NCBI GenBank assembly: GCA_002479815.1
Contig: DLPA01000055.1
Coordinates: forward strand, 3,816 to 18,664
Length of the DNA stretch: 14,849 bases
Direction: 5' to 3'
Origin: a bacterium UBA7470
Lineage (GTDB): Bacteria; Pseudomonadota; Gammaproteobacteria; Burkholderiales; Burkholderiaceae_C
Numbering within the stretch: position 1 is the stretch's first letter; each line of letters opens with the position of its first letter. The position numbers and the translations under genes are program-made. Under the pieces are notes generated by a model that was given only the letters and a program-made list of their open reading frames with translations, searched no databases and was not told the origin of the DNA. This document shows positions 6,925-12,813 of the stretch, in pieces.

Positions 6925-6985
6925 TTGTACACAGAATAAGTACGCTATTACTACTATTACAACTATAAAATATAGAGATAAAAGA
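6925..6985 (+). other. Candidate unwinding site in R2 (weak box, CTA/TTA triplets, AT tract)
   Basis: TTGTACACA (6925-6933) is followed after 11 bases by seven in-register triplets at 6945-6965. Six of them read TAG or TAA on the minus strand, as in the DnaA-trio pattern, and one (CAA) does not. A tract of almost only A, T and isolated G continues to about 6985. The box is weaker than its R1 counterpart but the triplet run is longer. Confidence 0.55.
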
Positions 6986-7108
6986 TAACAGTCATTTCAT
7001 GCCGATCGTGATAAAAAGCCACCGTGAAAGCCGTTGTGGGTTTCATGGTCGGTGTGTAAAGGCACTGATAACATCAAGCCTTGTCTAAAGGCTCTGTGTT
7101 CAATTTCC

Positions 7109-7921
7109 ATGTCTGATACAAGCGTTCCCTCTTCGTTTGAGATCAAAAGTGCCAACTTGCCTTTGATTGCGTTGATCTTGAAAAGCGCAAGCCTCAACAG
7201 CTTGAAGGTCGATTGGCAAACGCAATTTGGTGATCAGCCTCACTTCTTCAATGAAGATTGGTTGCTCATTGATTTGTCTCATCTTCCCAACCAGGAACAT
7301 GGCGGAATGTATGTGGACTTCAAAAGTCTCATCAGGTGGCTCAGACAAAAGAACGTCGTTCCTGTTGCGGTGAAAGGTGGTACATCGGATCAAATCAAGA
7401 CGGCACAAGCGGCCGGCTTACTGCACGCTCCCGACGTCGTACTGACCAAAACATCCAAGTCGGTCTCTTTAGGCGCAGAGGTCAAGTCTGTGGCAGACGA
7501 CACCCTCTCTTCAAACACCCAAGGTCAGAAAGCGATTGGCCTTGCGTCTGCGGTGTTTCCGTCTTCAGAGACCTTACCGGCGCTCGTGGTAGACAAACCC
7601 CTGCGATCAGGCCAGCGGGTGTATGCCAGAGGACGGGATTTGGTGGTTTTAGCAATGGTCAACGCTGGCGCAGAAGTGGTGGCAGACGGACATATTCATG
7701 TCTATGCGCCGCTGCGTGGAAAAGCCATCGCAGGTGCCACCGGAGATGGGTCTGCACGGGTGTTTGCGCTTGCGTTGGAGCCGGAGTTGATTTCAATCGC
7801 TGGAATCTATCGAACCAGTGAACATCCCTTCCCTCCAGACGTCGCTGGCAAGCCAGCGATGGTTTGGCTGCAGTCCGATGCCAGTGGCGATAAGCTCATG
7901 ATGGAACCGATCAAGCCTTGA
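7109..7921 (+). CDS. minC: Septum site-determining protein MinC
   Basis: MinC blocks FtsZ polymerisation away from mid-cell and is carried to the membrane by MinD. The protein has 270 residues. The N-terminal FtsZ-inhibiting domain begins F-E-I-K-S-A-N-L-P-L. The C-terminal beta-helical domain, which dimerises and binds MinD, shows R-S-G-Q-R-V-Y-A and then D-G-H-I-H-V-Y-A-P-L-R-G-K-A, the most conserved stretch of the family. A linker of about 40 residues rich in Ser, Ala and Thr joins them. The frame is open back to a TTG at 7034, but ATG 7109 fits the family N-terminus. There is no strong ribosome site. It is the first gene of minCDE, with 68 bp before minD. Confidence 0.95.
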   Translation: MSDTSVPSSFEIKSANLPLIALILKSASLNSLKVDWQTQFGDQPHFFNEDWLLIDLSHLPNQEHGGMYVDFKSLIRWLRQKNVVPVAVKGGTSDQIKTAQAAGLLHAPDVVLTKTSKSVSLGAEVKSVADDTLSSNTQGQKAIGLASAVFPSSETLPALVVDKPLRSGQRVYARGRDLVVLAMVNAGAEVVADGHIHVYAPLRGKAIAGATGDGSARVFALALEPELISIAGIYRTSEHPFPPDVAGKPAMVWLQSDASGDKLMMEPIKP

Positions 7922-7989
7922 GTTCAGATAGAAACAGACCACAACAAACCCCAAGAAACAAGAAAAACAGTTAAAAAGAAAGATTTTTT

Positions 7990-8802
7990 ATGGCAAAAAC
8001 CATCGTCGTCACGTCAGGCAAAGGTGGCGTAGGCAAGACCACCACGAGCGCCAGTTTCTCTTCTGGCTTGGCCCTGCGCGGCTTTAAAACTGCCGTCATT
8101 GACTTTGACGTGGGTTTGCGCAACCTCGACCTCATCATGGGGTGCGAACGCCGTGTGGTGTACGACCTGATTCACGTCATCAACGGGGAAGCCAAACTCA
8201 CACAGGCTTTGATCAAAGACAAGCAGTGTGACAACTTGTATGTGTTGGCGGCCTCTCAGACCAGAGACAAAGAAGCCTTGTCAAAAGAAGGTGTCGGTAA
8301 GGTACTTAAAGATTTGGCCGAAATGGGGTTTGAATACATTGTGTGTGATTCTCCTGCTGGCATTGAAACAGGTGCCATCATGGCCATGTATTACGCGGAT
8401 GAGGCGTTGGTTGTAACGAATCCTGAAGTCTCTTCAGTCCGAGATTCAGACCGTATTTTGGGCATGCTCAGCAGCAAGACATTACGAGCAATAGAAGGCC
8501 AAACGGTCAAGGAACATTTGCTGATCAACCGCTACAACCCCAACAGGGTGCAAGATGGGCAAATGTTATCGCTGGAAGACATACAAGATATCCTTCGCAT
8601 CCCACTCATTGGGGTCATTCCAGAAAGTGAAATGGTGCTGCAAGCCTCCAATCAAGGCGTACCTGTGATCCATATGCAAGGCTCTGATGTCTCAGAAGCC
8701 TACAAAGATGTGATTGCCAGATTTCTCGGTGAGCAAAAGCCGATGCGGTTCCTGGAGGCTGAAAAAATGGGCTTCTTTAAACGCCTCTTTGGCGGAAAGT
8801 GA
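7990..8802 (+). CDS. minD: Septum site-determining ATPase MinD
   Basis: MinD is the membrane-cycling ATPase that recruits MinC and oscillates under MinE control. Its 270 residues match the usual length. The deviant Walker A motif G-K-G-G-V-G-K-T-T (10-18) has signature Lys11 and catalytic Lys16. Asp38 and Asp40 lie in I-D-F-D-V-G-L-R-N-L-D. D-S-P-A-G-I-E is the Walker B/switch II segment. The C-terminal G-F-F-K-R-L-F-G-G is the amphipathic membrane-targeting helix. All key residues are intact. The stop codon overlaps the ribosome site of minE. Confidence 0.97.
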   Translation: MAKTIVVTSGKGGVGKTTTSASFSSGLALRGFKTAVIDFDVGLRNLDLIMGCERRVVYDLIHVINGEAKLTQALIKDKQCDNLYVLAASQTRDKEALSKEGVGKVLKDLAEMGFEYIVCDSPAGIETGAIMAMYYADEALVVTNPEVSSVRDSDRILGMLSSKTLRAIEGQTVKEHLLINRYNPNRVQDGQMLSLEDIQDILRIPLIGVIPESEMVLQASNQGVPVIHMQGSDVSEAYKDVIARFLGEQKPMRFLEAEKMGFFKRLFGGK

Positions 8803-8813
8803 GGTAACGCAGC

Positions 8814-9104
8814 ATGGCCTCTTTGATGAGTTTCTTTTTAGGTGAAAACAAGAAATCGGCAAATGTTGCCAAAGAGCGTTTGCAAATCATTTTGGCGCAC
8901 GAGCGGGCCACGCGCAGTGCAGGCTCTACCCCACCAGATTACCTGGAGGCTTTGCAGCGAGATGTATTGGCCGTGGTGCGTAAGTACATCGACATAGACC
9001 CGAATGACATCCAAATCAACCTAGAGCGTGAAGAAAATTTAGAAATTTTAGAAGTCAAAATAGAACTTCCAGAACACTCGAAACAAGTCAGCGGCGATAG
9101 TTAA
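8814..9104 (+). CDS. minE: Cell division topological specificity factor MinE
   Basis: MinE stimulates the MinD ATPase and sets up the pole-to-pole wave that keeps MinC away from mid-cell. The protein has 96 residues, slightly longer than the E. coli form. The N-terminal L-M-S-F-F-L-G segment is the membrane-binding part. A-K-E-R-L-Q-I-I-L-A-H-E-R is the MinD-contacting helix/strand. The C-terminal topology domain includes R-D-V-L-A-V-V-R-K-Y and E-I-L-E-V-K-I-E-L-P. The ribosome site GAGGT (8801-8805) overlaps the minD stop, which implies coupled translation. No intrinsic terminator was recognised downstream. Confidence 0.96.
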   Translation: MASLMSFFLGENKKSANVAKERLQIILAHERATRSAGSTPPDYLEALQRDVLAVVRKYIDIDPNDIQINLEREENLEILEVKIELPEHSKQVSGDS

Positions 9105-9264
9105 ACGTTAAACGAAGTCCTAAAAACCAAACGCTCCATGGAAATGCACTTCACCGTGAACTGCTTGATCCCGAGTACACGTCAGTAGTCCTCACATTCG
9201 TCACGATGCCTGGGTCACCTAAAATGCGCCCACTGACCTTTTGAACACGTTTGAGGAGCTGCAC
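9105..9264. promoter_or_regulatory. Intergenic region before the universal stress gene
   Basis: This 160-bp gap follows the min operon. It begins with a tandem GTTAAAC (9101-9107 and 9108-9114) across the minE stop. It ends with a strong ribosome site, GAGGAG at 9253-9258, six bases before the ATG at 9265. A promoter for the stress gene is expected here but no clear -35/-10 pair was recognised. Confidence 0.4.
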
Positions 9265-9687
9265 ATGAAGATCTTATTGGCTGTTGACGGCAGTTCGTAT
9301 AGCAAAAAAATGCTCGCGTACTTCACGACACATCCCGAGCTGTTTGGCGCGCACAACGAGTTCACCGTCTTTACGGTGGTGCTACCCCTGCCACCTCGTG
9401 CGCGTGCCGCTGTCGGTGCTGACGTGGCGCAGGCCTACTACGACGACGAGTCTGACAAAGTCACTGCACCCATCGTCGCATTTTTAGAACGCCATCACAT
9501 GACGCTGAAAGTGGAGCACGCGGTCGGTCATCCTGGCGAAGCCATTGCCAATACAGCAGAAACCGGCCAGTACGACTTGGTCGTCATGGGGTCGCATGGA
9601 CATGGCGCTTTGGGCAACTTGGTGATGGGCTCTGTGGCCACTCGCGTTTTGGCTCACTGCAACGTGCCTGTGTTGCTGGTGCGTTGA
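9265..9687 (+). CDS. Universal stress protein, UspA family
   Basis: This is a 140-residue single Usp domain, cytoplasmic. The first strand K-I-L-L-A-V-D-G-S carries the nucleotide-contacting Asp7. The C-terminal motif G-x2-G-x9-G-S (Gly109, Gly112, Gly122-Ser123) is the ATP-binding signature, so it should belong to the nucleotide-binding subgroup. Such proteins help survival under starvation, oxidative or other stress; the specific role here is unknown. The start at ATG 9265 is chosen over an upstream TTG at 9241 because GAGGAG sits six bases before it. It is convergent with the TetR gene, with 18 bp between stops. Confidence 0.93.
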   Translation: MKILLAVDGSSYSKKMLAYFTTHPELFGAHNEFTVFTVVLPLPPRARAAVGADVAQAYYDDESDKVTAPIVAFLERHHMTLKVEHAVGHPGEAIANTAETGQYDLVVMGSHGHGALGNLVMGSVATRVLAHCNVPVLLVR

Positions 9688-9709
9688 CGCTTGCGGTGCA
9701 ACGCGTCAA
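9684..9709. terminator. Hairpin between convergent usp and TetR genes
   Basis: TTGACGC (9684-9690) and GCGTCAA (9703-9709) form a 7-bp stem with a 12-base loop that overlaps both stop codons. There is no T run on either side. A role as a bidirectional transcript end is only possible. Confidence 0.25.
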
Positions 9710-10338
9710 GTCAAGCCATCGAAACAAGTGGACAACACCAACGTCACAATCTGTTCGTCGCTGAATTGACCCGAGGCTTTCATAAAGCCCAGCACGGGAT
9801 CGCAGGCCCGTGCAAACAAGGTGTAAAGCACCACGATGGGCGGTAGGCCAGAGTGCAGGCTGGCGTTGGCCTGCGCTTGTTCTATCCACTCGCCCAGGCG
9901 GTCGCTGACCTGAATCAGCAAATCCAAATAGGCTTGGTGGCCCATCAGCGTGGCTCGCAAACTGGAGTTTTCGCTGGGCAGAAGCGGCATTTCTCCCCTC
10001 AAATGCACCCGCATTGCCCATTGCGTGACGCTTTTGAGCTTATCCAACGGGGGAAGGGCATCGTCCAGCCCATCCAAGTGAGCCAAGGTCTGCTCCAAAA
10101 TCCGAACCATTGCAGCCGCAGCCAAGTGTTCTTTGCTGGGGAAGTGTTTATAAAGACTGGCTTTCGCAATCCCTACCTCGTAAGCCACCTCATCCACCGT
10201 CATGCTCTCAAAGCCTTTTTCTGCCAGCAAACGGTTGACCGCCTGGACAATCGCATCCTCTCGTGCTTGGTGCATTTGCTCCCGAAAACGGCGTTTTCGC
10301 GGGCTGAGGTCAGAAGAAGCAACGGCAGAAGTGGTCAC
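9706..10338 (-). CDS. TetR/AcrR family transcriptional regulator
   Basis: This is a 210-residue regulator. An N-terminal helix (about 24-42) leads into a helix-turn-helix at about 46-67 (M-T-V-D-E-V-A then V-G-I-A-K-A-S-L-Y-K-H-F-P-S-K-E), the TetR DNA-binding signature. The C-terminal part is a helical ligand-binding and dimer domain with no recognisable ligand. The start is GTG at 10338; an internal ATG at 10275 would remove part of the first helix and is less likely. No divergent target gene adjoins it, because the neighbour upstream is read in the same direction and lies beyond a 369-bp gap. The target is therefore unknown and may be the gene itself. Confidence 0.9.
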   Translation of the reverse strand: MTTSAVASSDLSPRKRRFREQMHQAREDAIVQAVNRLLAEKGFESMTVDEVAYEVGIAKASLYKHFPSKEHLAAAAMVRILEQTLAHLDGLDDALPPLDKLKSVTQWAMRVHLRGEMPLLPSENSSLRATLMGHQAYLDLLIQVSDRLGEWIEQAQANASLHSGLPPIVVLYTLFARACDPVLGFMKASGQFSDEQIVTLVLSTCFDGLT

Positions 10339-10458
10339 GATCAGGTATCCGGCAAATGAAACAAGAAAACGTATTGCACCACAAAGGCAATAACATCACT
10401 GTCCAGTCACCAAATGGTCGAAGAGGTTACATTTCTTTTAAAAATCATTGTATTTTTT

Positions 10459-10666
10459 GTGAGCTGCTTACGCAATGAATAGCTTACTTTTGGCTGATTT
10501 AATACTTAAAAAAAGCCCATTTTTTTGAAAATTTAGCCTGTCAAAGCCAAAAAACCCGTTTTCGGGCACTCAAAAACGGGTTTTAAAAGATATTTTTTTA
10601 TTTTTCAGATCTATTTTCAGATCAAAATTGGTCAAATAAAACGTATTTACTGCGTAAGCAGCTCAC
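10459..10666. mobile_element. MITE-like unit bounded by 16-bp terminal inverted repeats (candidate)
   Basis: GTGAGCTGCTTACGCA (10459-10474) and TGCGTAAGCAGCTCAC (10651-10666) are exact reverse complements enclosing a 208-bp unit with no reading frame. Runs of at least six T flank both outer ends and could be a target duplication, although low-complexity T runs are weak evidence. Size, A/T richness, perfect ends and lack of coding sequence fit a miniature inverted-repeat element. A long-range regulatory stem is the alternative. No matching transposase is in the window. Confidence 0.45.
10545..10584 (-). terminator. Strong hairpin, likely terminator of the hydrolase transcript
   Basis: AAAACCCGTTTT (10551-10562) pairs perfectly with AAAACGGGTTTT (10573-10584) around a 10-base loop. 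On the minus strand the stem runs straight into TTTTTTGG, giving a terminator for the gene ending at 10708. The A/T-flanked arms also give a short T run on the plus strand, so it may work in both directions. Confidence 0.65.
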
Positions 10667-10707
10667 TTTTTTTAGTATCATTTTTGAATGCTAAAAGTGG
10701 TGATCTG

Positions 10708-11589
10708 TCAATACCGGCGGTCCAACCAGCGCAGCAGGTGCTCGACGACTTCTTGGCGATGCAGTTCATTGAAAATTTCATGGTACAGCTTGGGGTAGCA
10801 GTGGTGTTGTACCAAGTCTTTGGGGGCCAATGCTGCAAATCGCCGGCTGCCCTCTGGGTCTACCAAGCGGTCACTGCCGGCGTACAGCAACAAAGTGGGA
10901 ATGTTCCATTTGCCTGCATACGCCAACACACGTGACCCACCTTCGGCCAAAAACTGGGCCAAACGCGGTGAAATTTTGTGATGAACCAACGGATCGGCTT
11001 TGTAGGCCGCTACTACGTCGGGGTCGTGTGACAAATACTCAGGATTGATGCCGTTGTTGATGACCAGATTGGGCATCCACCGCGGCAGCGTATTCAGCAG
11101 CAAACGCTGTCCCAGGTGCACGGGCACGGCCAATGCGGGCGATGAAAGCACCAAAGCGCTCACTGGACACGCTGCATTGCCGTATTTGTGAATGTGCCTT
11201 GCCACCCACAACGCAGCCACCAATCCGCCCATGCTGTGCCCCAACACCACCAAAGGGAGGTGATGACGCTTACAAAGAAGGGTTTGTGTGTCATCCACCA
11301 CCTCAGCAAAATCCTTCAGCAGCGCATTGCGTGACGGCAAGCAGCCTTTCACGCCCACAGACTCGCCATGGCCGCGTTGGTCATACGCACGAACCACGTA
11401 ACCCATGTGGATCAACTCGGACGCCAAACGCTCATATCGCCACGCGTGTTCGCCTAATCCGTGCACGATCAAGATCACCGCGCGCAAATGATGTGTGGTG
11501 GGAAGAGGCCAGTCGTAAACGGCCAAGGTTTCACCGTCAAACGTCGTGAATGGATTCTGGCGTGCATCGGCTGAAACTGAAATAGGCAT
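10708..11589 (-). CDS. Alpha/beta hydrolase, lysophospholipase / monoacylglycerol lipase-like
   Basis: This is a 293-residue serine hydrolase of the Hydrolase_4 (serine aminopeptidase S33) type. V-H-G-L-G-E-H-A-W-R-Y (42-52) is the oxyanion-hole strand typical of monoacylglycerol lipases and PldB. G-H-S-M-G-G carries the nucleophile Ser119. G-S-D-R-L-V-D supplies Asp240, and L-Y-H-E-I-F-N-E supplies His270, completing the triad. A role in hydrolysing lysophospholipids or monoacylglycerols is the family inference; the substrate is not determined. The frame is open to 11700, but those 37 extra residues do not fit the family, and ATG 11589 is preferred despite no clear ribosome site. It is transcribed alone and divergent from the HDAC gene. 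Confidence 0.88.
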   Translation of the reverse strand: MPISVSADARQNPFTTFDGETLAVYDWPLPTTHHLRAVILIVHGLGEHAWRYERLASELIHMGYVVRAYDQRGHGESVGVKGCLPSRNALLKDFAEVVDDTQTLLCKRHHLPLVVLGHSMGGLVAALWVARHIHKYGNAACPVSALVLSSPALAVPVHLGQRLLLNTLPRWMPNLVINNGINPEYLSHDPDVVAAYKADPLVHHKISPRLAQFLAEGGSRVLAYAGKWNIPTLLLYAGSDRLVDPEGSRRFAALAPKDLVQHHCYPKLYHEIFNELHRQEVVEHLLRWLDRRY

Positions 11590-11631
11590 GACGGGGATTG
11601 AAAAACAAAAAAACAAGCCTGCCGAAATTTT

Positions 11632-11669
11632 CTGACAAACCTTTGCCGCACATTCATAGGGCTGACAAA
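11632..11669. repeat. Direct repeat CTGACAAA, 30 bp apart
   Basis: CTGACAAA occurs at 11632-11639 and 11662-11669, upstream of the hydrolase start. The 30-bp step is about three helical turns, so the two copies face the same side of DNA, as paired activator or repressor sites do. No factor can be named. Confidence 0.3.
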
Positions 11670-11774
11670 ATTTGCGAAACTTTTTGAAAACCAAATACAT
11701 TAAAGCAAAAACTGTGCGGACGCTTGCGACGGATCAACCTCATGTCAGGCCGCCATACGACAATCTTTGCCATG

Positions 11775-11795
11775 ACACCGCAAGATCTGCGGTGT
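11775..11795. promoter_or_regulatory. Dyad upstream of the HDAC-family gene (operator or leader hairpin)
   Basis: ACACCGCA (11775-11782) and TGCGGTGT (11788-11795) form a perfect 8-bp inverted repeat with a 5-base centre, ending 9 bases before the ribosome site AGAGGAG. There is no T run, so a terminator is unlikely. An operator or an mRNA hairpin that affects translation is more plausible. Confidence 0.45.
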
Positions 11796-11817
11796 GTGTT
11801 GACCAGAGGAGATCGTT

Positions 11818-12744
11818 TTGCTTTGCGCTTTTATCACCCATGCCGATTGTGCTCGCCACGAAATGGGGCCAGGTCATCCCGAATGCCCCGAGCGTTTGGC
11901 TGCCATTCAAGATCATCTGATGATGAAAGGGCTGCTGGACTATATGCAGCTCTACGATGCACCCTTGGCCACTGAGGAACAACTGGCGCGGGCGCATTCG
12001 GTGCTCTACATCAAGGACATGATTGCCAGCGCTCCTGCCCACGGCTATCACGCGGTGGACCCCGATACCCAAATGAATCCCCACACCCTGACTGCCGCCT
12101 TGCGCGCGGCAGGTGCGGCGGTGCATGCCACTGATTTGGTCATGCGTGGCGAAGTCCCCACCGCATTTTGCAGCGTCCGCCCGCCCGGTCACCATGCCGA
12201 GCACGCGGCGGCGATGGGTTTTTGTTTCTTCAACAACGCCGCTGTCGGCATACGCCACGCCCTAGACGTACACGGCTTGGAGCGTGTGGCCTTAATCGAC
12301 TTTGATGTTCATCACGGCAATGGCAGCGAAAACATTTTTCGCGGTGACGACCGCGTGCTGATGTGTTCCATCTACGAGAAAGGCCTGTATCCGTTTTCTG
12401 GAGAACAAGCCGTCGGCCCCCACATGGTGAACGTGGGGTTGCCCAGCCGTTCTGCAGGAGATAAATTCCGCGAGGCCGTCACCCAACAATGGATGCCCGC
12501 TTTGCACGCCTTCAAGCCTCAAATGATTTTCATCTCTGCTGGTTTTGACGCGCACCGCGAAGACGACATGGGCAATTTGGGTTTGGTCGAAGCCGACTAT
12601 GCGTGGGTCACGCAGCAAGTGGTGGCGGTGGCGGCTGAATACGCCAGGGGCCGCATCGTTTCTTGTTTGGAGGGGGGTTATGTGATGAGTTCTTTGGCTC
12701 GCAGCGTCGGCGCTCATATCAAGGTTCTGATTGGGGCAGACTGA
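11818..12744 (+). CDS. Histone deacetylase family amidohydrolase (class II HDAC-like)
   Basis: This is a 308-residue zinc hydrolase with the arginase/deacetylase fold. Family members remove acetyl or longer acyl groups from lysine, polyamines or acetyl-amides. R-P-P-G-H-H-A-E holds the catalytic His125-His126. Zinc ligands are Asp163 and His165 in D-F-D-V-H-H-G-N-G and Asp244 in A-G-F-D-A-H. The active-site Tyr288 lies in E-G-G-Y. G-P-G-H-P-E-C-P-E-R near the start is typical. The start codon is TTG at 11818, supported by AGAGGAG (11805-11811) six bases before it and by the family N-terminus; there is no ATG in a suitable place. A deacylase beside an acyl-CoA synthetase suggests linked acetyl metabolism, which is inference. 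Confidence 0.92.
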   Translation: MLCAFITHADCARHEMGPGHPECPERLAAIQDHLMMKGLLDYMQLYDAPLATEEQLARAHSVLYIKDMIASAPAHGYHAVDPDTQMNPHTLTAALRAAGAAVHATDLVMRGEVPTAFCSVRPPGHHAEHAAAMGFCFFNNAAVGIRHALDVHGLERVALIDFDVHHGNGSENIFRGDDRVLMCSIYEKGLYPFSGEQAVGPHMVNVGLPSRSAGDKFREAVTQQWMPALHAFKPQMIFISAGFDAHREDDMGNLGLVEADYAWVTQQVVAVAAEYARGRIVSCLEGGYVMSSLARSVGAHIKVLIGAD

Positions 12745-12753
12745 GTACCCCGC

Positions 12754-12782
12754 TTGCGCCTAGGGAAAACCCTAGATACACT
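12754..12782 (+). promoter_or_regulatory. Candidate promoter with palindrome in its spacer
   Basis: The 16-bp sequence CTAGGGAAAACCCTAG (12760-12775) is a 6-bp inverted repeat around AAAA. It fills almost exactly the 17-bp gap between a possible -35 (TTGCGC, 12754-12759) and a -10 (TACACT, 12777-12782). The acyl-CoA synthetase starts 31 bp downstream. A dimeric regulator binding here would directly control that promoter. The promoter boxes are imperfect; the palindrome is exact. Confidence 0.5.
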
Positions 12783-12813
12783 GGGGCTTTCTTGCAATGC
12801 TGAATGGACAAAC

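Larger units (their letters stand above)
6777..6985 (+). repeat. Origin-like element R2: second copy of the DnaA-box/triplet array
   Basis: The boxes are TTATGCACA on minus at 6779-6787 and TTATGCACA on plus at 6807-6815 (19 bp apart), TTATCCACA at 6870-6878, and a weaker TTGTACACA at 6925-6933. The triplet run CTA-TTA-CTA-CTA-TTA-CAA-CTA follows at 6945-6965, and then an A/T tract. Equivalent boxes in R1 and R2 are 868-869 bp apart. The interior also shows sequence similarity: GTAAACGATTGATTTATTTG at 6025-6044 against GTAAATGATTGTTTTATTTG at 6893-6912. Other spacers have diverged while keeping their length. It lies immediately upstream of minC. Confidence 0.75.
6714..7108. other. Gene-free stretch holding a terminator, origin-like element R2 and the minC leader
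   Basis: This is a 395-bp non-coding stretch. It holds the Spy terminator (6739-6768), the second DnaA-box array (6777-6985) and the leader of minC. The leader has a short hairpin, AGCCTT at 7077-7082 pairing with AAGGCT at 7088-7093, about 15 bases before the minC start. A/T content is highest between 6879 and 6990. No reliable promoter was identified, although the minCDE promoter is expected here and may overlap R2. Confidence 0.8.
10339..10707. other. AT-rich gap with MITE-like inverted repeats and a hairpin
   Basis: This 369-bp stretch has no gene and lies between two minus-strand genes. It contains a 16-bp perfect inverted repeat at 10459-10474 and 10651-10666, and a strong hairpin at 10551-10584. 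It is clearly richer in A and T than the flanking genes. The left 120 bp should include the TetR promoter, but no clear operator was seen. Confidence 0.75.

Noticed and set aside
7034..7108. Extended MinC start at TTG 7034
   Set aside because: The added 25 residues do not resemble MinC and ATG 7109 gives the family N-terminus.
5895..7108. Plasmid-type iteron origin
   Set aside because: The repeats are DnaA boxes in mixed orientation rather than identical tandem iterons, and no replication initiator gene is in the window.
9105..9240. Terminator after minE
   Set aside because: Only weak pairings were found and none is followed by a T run.
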